Made by a program: the position numbers and the translations under genes. DNA of 64,000 nt from Luzula sylvatica (taxonomy: Eukaryota; Streptophyta; Magnoliopsida; Poales; Juncaceae). Location: positions 3,606,001-3,670,000 of the forward strand of contig OX326958.1 in NCBI GenBank assembly GCA_946800325.1, in the 5' to 3' direction. This document shows, in pieces, positions 53,233 to 63,275 of the stretch. The first letter of the stretch is position 1, and each line of letters starts with the position of its first letter. Under the pieces are notes generated by a model. The model saw only the letters and a program-made list of their open reading frames with translations, had not been told where the DNA came from and did no database searches.

Positions 53233-56200
53233 TTGTTAAAATTGAAGGGTAACACAAACAAAATACTCAATTTTCATGTGGTACTCAAAATACTCCGTAA
53301 TTGTAGACTAACACACACAAATTTCAATTGTTTCAAAAATTTCTTAAAAATGCTAAAACTGAAGTCTAACATCTTCAAAAAATTCAATTCAGATATTTTT
53401 TCAAAAATATTAAAATTGAAGTGTAACACAAGCAAAATACTCAATTTTCATGTTGTACTCAAAATACTCCGTAATTGAAGACTAACACACACAAATTTCA
53501 ATTGTTTCAAAAATTTCTTAAAAATGCTAAAACTGAAGTCTAACATCTTCAAAAAATTCAATTAAGATATTTTTTAAAAAATATTAAAATTGAAGTGTAA
53601 CACAAGCAAAATACTCTATTTTCATGTTGTACTCAAAATACTCCGTAATTGAAGACTAACACACACAAATTTCAATTTTTTCAAAAATTTCTTAAAAATG
53701 CTAAAACTGAAGTCTAGCATCTTCAAAAAATTCAATTAAGATATTTTTCAAAAAATGTTAAAATTGAAGTGTAACACAAGCAAAATACTCAATTTTCATG
53801 TTGTACTCAAAATACTCCGTAATTGAAGACTAACACACACAAATTTCAATTGTTTCAAAAATTTCTTAAAAATGCTAAATCTGAAGTCTAGCATCTTCAA
53901 AAAATAAAATTAAGATATTTTTTAAAAAATGTTAAAATTGAAGTGTAACACAAGGAAAATACTCAATTTTCAATTCGTACTAAAAATACTCCGTAATTGA
54001 AGACTAACACACAGAAATTTCAATTTTTTCAAAAATGTCTTAAAAATGATAAGACTCAAGTCTAACATCTTCAAAAAATTCAATTGAGATATTTTTTAAA
54101 AAATGTTAAAATTGAAGTGTAACACTAGCAAAATAGTCAATTTTCATGTTGTACTCAAAATACTCCGTAATTGAGGACTAACACACACAAATTTTAATTT
54201 TTTCAAAAATTTCTTAAAAATGCTAAATCTGAAGTCTAGCATCTTCAAAAAATTCAATTAAAATATTTTTTAAAAAATGTTAAAATTGAAGTGTAACACT
54301 AGCAAAATACTCAATTTTCATGGTGTACTCAAAATACTCCGTAATTGAAGACTAACACACACAAATTTCAATTTTTTCAAAAATTTCTTAAAAATGCTAA
54401 AACTGAAGTCTAGCATCTTCAAAAAATTCAATTAAGATATTTTTCAAAAAATGTTCAAATTTAAGTGTAACACAAGCAAAATACTCAATTTTCATGTTGT
54501 ACTCAAAATACTCCGTAATTGAAGACTAACACACACAAATTTCAATTGTTTCAAAAATTTCTTAAAAATGCTAAAACTGCAGTCTAACATCTTCAAAAAA
54601 TTCAATTAAGATATTTTTTAAAAAATATTAAAATTGAAGTGTAACACAAGCAAAATACTCAATTTTCATGTTGTACTCAAAATACTCCGTAATTGAAGAC
54701 TAACACACACAAATTTCAATTTTTTCAAAAATTTCTTAAAAATGCTAAAACTGAAGTCTAGCATCTTCAAAAAATTCAATTAAGATATTTTTCAAAAAAT
54801 GTTAAAATTGAAGTGTAACACAAGCAAAATACTTAATTTTCATGTTGTACTCAAAATACTCCGTAATTGAAGACTAACACACACAAATTTCAATTGTTTC
54901 AAACATTTCTTAGAAATGCAAAATCTGAAGTCTAACATCTTCAAAAAATTAAATTAAGATATTTTTTAAAAAATATTAAAATTGAAGTGTAACACAAGCA
55001 AAATATTCAATTTTCATGTTGTACTCAAAATACTCCGTAATTGAAGACTAACACACACAAATTTCAATTGTTTCAAAAATTTCTTAAATATGCTAAATCT
55101 GAAGTCTAGCATCTTCAAAAAATTAAATTAAGATATTTTTTAAAAAATGTTAAAATTGAAGTGTAACACAAGGAAAATACTCAATTTTCAATTCGTACTA
55201 AAAATACTCCGTAATTGAAGACTAACACACAGAACTTTCAATTTTTTCAAAAATGTCTTAAAAATGATAAGACTCAAGTCTAACATCTTCAAAAAATTCA
55301 ATTGAGATATTTTTTAAAAAATGTTAAAATTGAAGTGTAACACTAGCAAAATACTCAATTTTCATGTTGTACTCAAAATACTCCGTAATTGAAGACTAAC
55401 ACACACAAATTGTAATTTTTTCAAAAATTTCTTAAAAATGCTAAATCTGAAGTCTAGCATCTTCAAAAAATTCAATTAAAATATTTTTTAAAAAATGTTA
55501 AAATTGAAGTGTAACACTAGCAAAATACTCAATTTTCATGTTGTACTCAAAATACTCCGTAATTGAAGACTAACACACACAAATTTCAATTTTTTCAAAA
55601 ATTTCTTAAAAATGCTAAAACTGAAGTCTAGCATCTTCAAAAAATTCAATTAAGATATTTTTCAAAAAATGTTAAAATTGAAGTGTAACACAAGCAAAAT
55701 ACTCAATTTTCATGTTGTACTCAAAATACTCCGTAATTGAAGACTAACACACACAAATTTCAATTGTTTCAAACATTTCTTAGAAATGTAAAATCTGAAG
55801 TCTAACATCTTCAAAAAATTAAATTAAGATATTTTTTAAAAAATATTAAAATTGAAGTGTAACACAAGCAAAATATTCAATTTTCATGTTGTACTCAAAA
55901 TACTCCGTAATTGAAAACTAACACATACAAATTTCAATTTTCTCAAAAATTTCTTAAAAATGCTAAAACTGAAGTCTAGCATCTTCAAAAAATTCAATTA
56001 AGATATTTTTCAAAAAATGTTAAAATTTAAGTGTAACACAAGAAAAATACTCAATTTTCATGTTGTACTCAAAATACTCCGTAATTGAAGACTAACACAC
56101 ACAAAGTTCAAATGTTTCAAAAATTTCTTAAAAATGCAAAATCTGTAGTCTAACATCTTCAAAAAATTCAATTAAGATATTTTTTTTAAAATATTAAAAT

Positions 56201-56538
56201 TGAAGTGTAACACAAGCAAAATACTCAATTTTCATGTTGTACTCAAAATACTCCGTAATTGAAGACTAACACACACAAATTTCAATTTTTTCAAAAATTT
56301 CTTAAAAATGCTAAAACGGAAGTCTAGCATCTTCAAAAAATTCAATTAAGATATTTTTCAAAAAATGTTAAAATTGAAGTGTAACACAAGCAAAATACTC
56401 AATTTTCATGTGGTACTCAAAATACTCCGTAATTGAAGACTAACACACACAAATTTCAATTTTTTTAAAAATTTCTTAAAAATGCTAAATCTGAAGTCTA
56501 GCATCTTCAAAAAATTAAATTAAGATATTTTTTAAAAA
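53233..56538. repeat. HOR-C unit, 19 monomers (3,306 bp)
   Basis: This is a complete unit, exactly 19 x 174 bp. Diagnostic variants are AAATAGTCAATTTTC near 54,131, CTGCAGTC near 54,587, CATGGTGTACTC near 54,318 and AAATGTTCAAATTTAAG near 54,450. All recur 3,306 bp to the right. Confidence 0.85.
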
Positions 56539-59500
56539 TTGTTAAAATTGAAGGGTAACACAAACAAAATACTCAATTTTCATGTGGTACTCAAAATACT
56601 CCGTAATTGTAGACTAACACACACAAATTTCAATTGTTTCAAAAATTTCTTAAAAATGCTAAAACTGAAGTCTAACATCTTCAAAAAATTCAATTCAGAT
56701 ATTTTTTCAAAAATATTAAAATTGAAGTGTAACACAAGCAAAATACTCAATTTTCATGTTGTACTCAAAATACTCCGTAATTGAAGACTAACACACACAA
56801 ATTTCAATTGTTTCAAAAATTTCTTAAAAATGCTAAAACTGAAGTCTAACATCTTCAAAAAATTCAATTAAGATATTTTTTAAAAAATATTAAAATTGAA
56901 GTGTAACACAAGCAAAATACTCTATTTTCATGTTGTACTCAAAATACTCCGTAATTGAAGACTAACACACACAAATTTCAATTTTTTCAAAAATTTCTTA
57001 AAAATGCTAAAACTGAAGTCTAGCATCTTCAAAAAATTCAATTAAGATATTTTTCAAAAAATGTTAAAATTGAAGTGTAACACAAGCAAAATACTCAATT
57101 TTCATGTTGTACTCAAAATACTCCGTAATTGAAGACTAACACACACAAATTTCAATTGTTTCAAAAATTTCTTAAAAATGCTAAATCTGAAGTCTAGCAT
57201 CTTCAAAAAATAAAATTAAGATATTTTTTAAAAAATGTTAAAATTGAAGTGTAACACAAGGAAAATACTCAATTTTCAATTCGTACTAAAAATACTCCGT
57301 AATTGAAGACTAACACACAGAAATTTCAATTTTTTCAAAAATGTCTTAAAAATGATAAGACTCAAGTCTAACATCTTCAAAAAATTCAATTGAGATATTT
57401 TTTAAAAAATGTTAAAATTGAAGTGTAACACTAGCAAAATAGTCAATTTTCATGTTGTACTCAAAATACTCCGTAATTGAGGACTAACACACACAAATTT
57501 TAATTTTTTCAAAAATTTCTTAAAAATGCTAAATCTGAAGTCTAGCATCTTCAAAAAATTCAATTAAAATATTTTTTAAAAAATGTTAAAATTGAAGTGT
57601 AACACTAGCAAAATACTCAATTTTCATGGTGTACTCAAAATACTCCGTAATTGAAGACTAACACACACAAATTTCAATTTTTTCAAAAATTTCTTAAAAA
57701 TGCTAAAACTGAAGTCTAGCATCTTCAAAAAATTCAATTAAGATATTTTTCAAAAAATGTTCAAATTTAAGTGTAACACAAGCAAAATACTCAATTTTCA
57801 TGTTGTACTCAAAATACTCCGTAATTGAAGACTAACACACACAAATTTCAATTGTTTCAAAAATTTCTTAAAAATGCTAAAACTGCAGTCTAACATCTTC
57901 AAAAAATTCAATTAAGATATTTTTTAAAAAATATTAAAATTGAAGTGTAACACAAGCAAAATACTCAATTTTCATGTTGTACTCAAAATACTCCGTAATT
58001 GAAGACTAACACACACAAATTTCAATTTTTTCAAAAATTTCTTAAAAATGCTAAAACTGAAGTCTAGCATCTTCAAAAAATTCAATTAAGATATTTTTCA
58101 AAAAATGTTAAAATTGAAGTGTAACACAAGCAAAATACTTAATTTTCATGTTGTACTCAAAATACTCCGTAATTGAAGACTAACACACACAAATTTCAAT
58201 TGTTTCAAACATTTCTTAGAAATGCAAAATCTGAAGTCTAACATCTTCAAAAAATTAAATTAAGATATTTTTTAAAAAATATTAAAATTGAAGTGTAACA
58301 CAAGCAAAATATTCAATTTTCATGTTGTACTCAAAATACTCCGTAATTGAAGACTAACACACACAAATTTCAATTGTTTCAAAAATTTCTTAAATATGCT
58401 AAATCTGAAGTCTAGCATCTTCAAAAAATTAAATTAAGATATTTTTTAAAAAATGTTAAAATTGAAGTGTAACACAAGGAAAATACTCAATTTTCAATTC
58501 GTACTAAAAATACTCCGTAATTGAAGACTAACACACAGAACTTTCAATTTTTTCAAAAATGTCTTAAAAATGATAAGACTCAAGTCTAACATCTTCAAAA
58601 AATTCAATTGAGATATTTTTTAAAAAATGTTAAAATTGAAGTGTAACACTAGCAAAATACTCAATTTTCATGTTGTACTCAAAATACTCCGTAATTGAAG
58701 ACTAACACACACAAATTGTAATTTTTTCAAAAATTTCTTAAAAATGCTAAATCTGAAGTCTAGCATCTTCAAAAAATTCAATTAAAATATTTTTTAAAAA
58801 ATGTTAAAATTGAAGTGTAACACTAGCAAAATACTCAATTTTCATGTTGTACTCAAAATACTCCGTAATTGAAGACTAACACACACAAATTTCAATTTTT
58901 TCAAAAATTTCTTAAAAATGCTAAAACTGAAGTCTAGCATCTTCAAAAAATTCAATTAAGATATTTTTCAAAAAATGTTAAAATTGAAGTGTAACACAAG
59001 CAAAATACTCAATTTTCATGTTGTACTCAAAATACTCCGTAATTGAAGACTAACACACACAAATTTCAATTGTTTCAAACATTTCTTAGAAATGCAAAAT
59101 CTGAAGTCTAACATCTTCAAAAAATTAAATTAAGATATTTTTTAAAAAATATTAAAATTGAAGTGTAACACAAGCAAAATATTCAATTTTCATGTTGTAC
59201 TCAAAATACTCCGTAATTGAAAACTAACACACACAAATTTCAATTTTCTCAAAAATTTCTTAAAAATGCTAAAACTGAAGTCTAGCATCTTCAAAAAATT
59301 CAATTAAGATATTTTTCAAAAAATGTTAAAATTTAAGTGTAACACAAGAAAAATACTCAATTTTCATGTTGTACTCAAAATACTCCGTAATTGAAGACTA
59401 ACACACACAAAGTTCAATTGTTTCAAAAATTTCTTAAAAATGCAAAATCTGTAGTCTAACATCTTCAAAAAATTCAATTAAGATATTTTTTTAAAAATAT

Positions 59501-59844
59501 TAAAATTGAAGTGTAACACAAGCAAAATACTCAATTTTCATGTTGTACTCAAAATACTCCGTAATTGAAGACTAACACACACAAATTTCAATTTTTTCAA
59601 AAATTTCTTAAAAATGCTAAAACGGAAGTCTAGCATCTTCAAAAAATTCAATTAAGATATTTTTCAAAAAATGTTAAAATTGAAGTGTAACACAAGCAAA
59701 ATACTCAATTTTCATCTGGTACTCAAAATACTCCGTAATTGAAGACTAACACACACAAATTTCAATTTTTTTAAAAATTTCTTAAAAATGCTAAATCTGA
59801 AGTCTAGCATCTTCAAAAAATTAAATTAAGATATTTTTTAAAAA
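56539..59844. repeat. HOR-C unit, 19 monomers (3,306 bp), near twin of the previous one
   Basis: This complete unit carries the same rare variants as its left neighbour (AAATAGTCAATTTTC, CTGCAGTC, CATGGTGTACTC) over its first 2.5 kb. After about 59,090 it departs: AAATGCAAAATC in place of AAATGTAAAATC, CACACAC in place of CACATAC near 59,228, GTTCAATTG in place of GTTCAAATG near 59,412, and a private CATCTGGTAC near 59,714. Confidence 0.85.
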
Positions 59845-62802
59845 TTGTTAAAATTGAAGGGTAACACAAACAAAATACTCAATTTTCATGTGGTACTCAA
59901 AATACTCCGTAATTGAAGACTAACACACACAAATTTCAATTGTTTCAAAAATTTCTTAAAAATGCTAAAACTGAAGTCTAACATCTTCAAAAAATTCAAT
60001 TAAGATATTTTTTTAAAAATATTAAAATTGAAGTGTAACACAAGCAAAATACTCAATTTTCATGTTGTACTCAAAATACTCCGTAATTGAAGACTAACAC
60101 ACACAAATTTCAATTGTTTCAAAAATTTCTTAAAAATGCTAAAACTGAAGTCTAACATCTTCAAAAAATTCAATTAAGATATTTTTTAAAAAATATTAAA
60201 ATTGAAGTGTAACACAAGCAAAATACTCTATTTTCATGTTGTACTCAAAATACTCCGTAATTGAAGACTAACACACACAAATTTCAATTTTTTCAAAAAT
60301 TTCTTAAAAATGCTAAAACTGAAGTCTAGCATCTTCAAAAAATTCAATTAAGATATTTTTCAAAAAATGTTAAAATTGAAGTGTAACACAAGCAAAATAC
60401 TCAATTTTCATGTTGTACTCAAAATACTCCGTAATTGAAGACTAACACACACAAATTTCAATTGTTTCAAAAATTTCTTAAAAATGCTAAATCTGAAGTC
60501 TAGCATCTTCAAAAAATAAAATTAAGATATTTTTTAAAAAATGTTAAAATTGAAGTGTAACACAAGGAAAATACTCAATTTTCAATTCGTACTAAAAATA
60601 CTCCGTAATTGAAGACTAACACACAGAAATTTCAATTTTTTCAAAAATGTCTTAAAAATGATAAGACTCAAGTCTAACATCTTCAAAAAATTCAATTGAG
60701 ATATTTTTTAAAAAATGTTAAAATTGAAGTGTAACACTAGCAAAATACTCAATTTTCATGTTGTACTCAAAATACTCCGTAATTGAGGACTAACACACAC
60801 AAATTTTAATTTTTTCAAAAATTTCTTAAAAATGCTAAAACTGAAGTCTAGCATCTTCAAAAAATTCAATTAAGATATTTTTCAAAAAATGTTAAAATTG
60901 AAGTGTAACACAAGCAAAATACTTAATTTTCATGTTGTACTCAAAATACTCCGTAATTGAAGACTAACACACACAAATTTCAATTGTTTCAAACATTTCT
61001 TAGAAATGCAAAATCTGAAGTCTAACATCTTCAAAAAATTAAATTAAGATATTTTTTAAAAAATATTAAAATTGAAGTGTAACACAAGCAAAATATTCAA
61101 TTTTCATGTTGTACTCAAAATACTCCGTAATTGAAGACTAACACACACAAATTTCAATTGTTTCAAAAATTTCTTAAATATGCTAAATCTGAAGTCTAGC
61201 ATCTTCAAAAAATTAAATTAACATATTTTTTAAAAAATGTTAAAATTGAAGTGTAACACAAGGAAAATACTCAATTTTCAATTCGTACTAAAAATACTCC
61301 GTAATTGAAGACTAACACACAGAACTTTCAATTTTTTCAAAAATGTCTTAAAAATGATAAGACTCAAGTCTAACATCTTCAAAAAATTCAATTGAGATAT
61401 TTTTTAAAAAATGTTAAAATTGAAGTGTAACACTAGCAAAATACTCAATTTTCATGTTGTACTCAAAATACTCCGTAATTGAAGACTAACACACACAAAT
61501 TTTAATTTTTTCAAAAATTTCTTAAAAATGCTAAATCTGAAGTCTAGCAACTTCAAAAAATTCAATTAAAATATTTTTTAAAAAATGTTAAAATTGAAGT
61601 GTAACACTAGCAAAATACTCAATTTTCATGTTGTACTCAAAATACTCCGTAATTGAAGACTAACACACAAAAATTTCAATTTTTTCAAAAATTTCTTAAA
61701 AATGCTAAAACTGAAGTCTAGCATCTTCAAAAAATTCAATTAAGATATTTTTCAAAAAATGTTAAAATTGAAGTGTAACACAAGCAAAATACTCAATTTT
61801 CATGTTGTACTCAAAATACTCCGTAATTGAAGACTAACACACACAAATTTCAATTGTTTCAAAAATTTCTTAAAAATGCTAAAACTGAAGTCTAACATCT
61901 TCAAAAAATTCAATTAAGATATTTTTTAAAAAATATTAAAATTGAAGTGTAACACAAGCAAAATATTCAATTTTCATGTTGTACTCAAAATACTCCGTAA
62001 TTGAAAACTAACACACACAAATTTCAATTTTCTCAAAAATTTCTTAAAAATGCTAAAACTGAAGTCTAGCATCTTCAAAAAATTCAATTAAGATATTTTT
62101 CAAAAAATGTTAAAATTTAAGTGTAACACAAGAAAAATACTCAATTTTCATGTTGTACTCAAAATACTCCGTAATTGAAGACTAACACACACAAATTTCA
62201 ATTGTTTCAAAAATTTCTTAAAAATGCTAAAACTGAAGTCTAACATCTTCAAAAAATTCAATTAAGATATTTTTTTAAAAATATTAAAATTGAAGTGTAA
62301 CACAAGCAAAATACTCAATTTTCATGTTGTACTCAAAATACTCCGTAATTGAAGACTAACACAAACAAATTTCAATTGTTTCAAAAATTTCTTAAAAATG
62401 CTAAAACTGAAGTCTAACATCTTCAAAAAATTCAATTAAGATATTTTTTAAAAAATATTAAAATTGAAGTGTAACACAAGCAAAATACTCTATTTTCATG
62501 TTGTACTCAAAATACTCCGTAATTGAAGACTAACACACACAAATTTCAATTTTTTCAAAAATTTCTTAAAAATGCTAAAACTGAAGTCTAGCATCTTCAA
62601 AAAATTCAATTAAGATATTTTTCAAAAAATGATAAAATTGAAGTGTAACACAAGCAAAATACTCAATTTTCATGTGGTACTCAAAATACTCCGTAATTGA
62701 AGACTAACACACACAAATTTCAATTTTTTCAAAAATTTCTTAAAAATGCTAAATCTGAAGTCTAGCATCTTCAAAAAATTAAATTAAGATATTTTTTAAA
62801 AA
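59845..62802. repeat. HOR-C unit rearranged to 17 monomers (2,958 bp)
   Basis: It follows the previous unit at an offset of 3,306 bp until about 60,830 and then at 2,784 bp (for example CAAAATACTT at 58131 and 60915), so three monomers are lost there. Before the next marker at 62803 one monomer is regained, giving 17. Its marker monomer has TTGAAGAC, not TTGTAGAC, so it lacks the reading-frame change of its left neighbours. Confidence 0.75.
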
Positions 62803-63101
62803 TTGTTAAAATTGAAGGGTAACACAAACAAAATACTCAATTGTCATGTGGTACTCAAAATACTCCGTAATTGAAGACTAACACACACAAATTTCAATTG
62901 TTTCAAAAATTTCTTAAAAATGCTAAAACTGAAGTCTAACATCTTCAAAAAATTCAATGAAGATATTTTATTAAAAATATTAAAATTGAAGTGTAACACA
63001 AGCAAAATACTCAATTTTCATGTTGTACTCAAAATACTCCGTAATTGAAGACTAACACAAACAAATTTCAATTGTTTCAAAAATTTCTTAAAAATGCTAA
63101 A

Positions 63102-63158
63102 ACTGAAGTCTAACATCTTCAAAAAATTCAATTAAGATATTTTTTAAAAAATATTAAA
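63102..63158. repeat. Sub-repeat 1 of the monomer (57 bp)
   Basis: This is the first third of the representative monomer. It has the shared core TGAAG-TC-TAACA-TCTT-CAAA-AAAT-TCAATT, followed by a T/A tract. It is the most length-variable third: at 176-224 the equivalent segment is only 49 bp because the tract after GATA is shortened. In the left part of the array the tail is often replaced by a TTATGCTATT plus T-run form. Confidence 0.85.
63137..63154. other. 18-bp perfect A/T palindrome in sub-repeat 1
   Basis: ATATTTTTTAAAAAATAT is its own reverse complement. The same palindrome recurs in all monomers that carry the TTTTTTAAAAAATATT form, many tens across the window. It extends to 20 bp where the preceding base is A, as in the copy near 34-60. 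Monomers of the TTTTTCAAAAAATGTT class have lost the symmetry. It could extrude as a short hairpin or bend the DNA; no function can be read from sequence. Confidence 0.8.
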
Positions 63159-63217
63159 ATTGAAGTGTAACACAAGCAAAATACTCTATTTTCATGTTGT
63201 ACTCAAAATACTCCGTA
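63159..63217. repeat. Sub-repeat 2 of the monomer (59 bp)
   Basis: This is the middle third. It has the same core as the other two: TGAAG-TG-TAACA-CAAG-CAAA-ATAC, then TCAATT in most copies (this copy has TCTATT). Its tail, TCATGTTGTACTCAAAATAC and then TCCGTA, is the most G+C-rich part of the monomer and holds the regularly spaced CpG. Confidence 0.85.
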
Positions 63218-63275
63218 ATTGAAGACTAACACACACAAATTTCAATTTTTTCAAAAATTTCTTAAAAATGCTAAA
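63218..63275. repeat. Sub-repeat 3 of the monomer (58 bp)
   Basis: This is the last third. The core is TGAAG-AC-TAACA-CACA-CAAA-TT-TCAATT, followed by TTTTCAAAAATTTCTTAAAA and a short variable end. The second gap of the core is 2 bases here instead of 4. The first part of this sub-repeat, ATTGAAGACTAACACACAC, is among the best conserved stretches of the array. Confidence 0.85.

Larger units (their letters stand above)
63102..63275. repeat. Representative 174-bp monomer
   Basis: This copy is a typical full-length unit. It begins at ACTGAAGTCTAACATC and ends just before the next ACTGAAGTC at 63276. It contains three related sub-repeats of 57, 59 and 58 bp, an 18-bp A/T palindrome in the first, and one CpG in the block ACTCCGTAATTGAAG. 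The start is an arbitrary phase chosen at the sub-repeat boundary. Common variants across the array are TCTAACATC or TCTAGCATC near the start, CACAAGC, CACTAGC or CACAAGG in the middle, CATGTTGTAC, CATGTGGTAC or CAATTCGTAC after that, and GCTAAAAC, GCTAAATC or GATAAGAC at the end. Their order defines the higher-order repeats. Confidence 0.95.
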
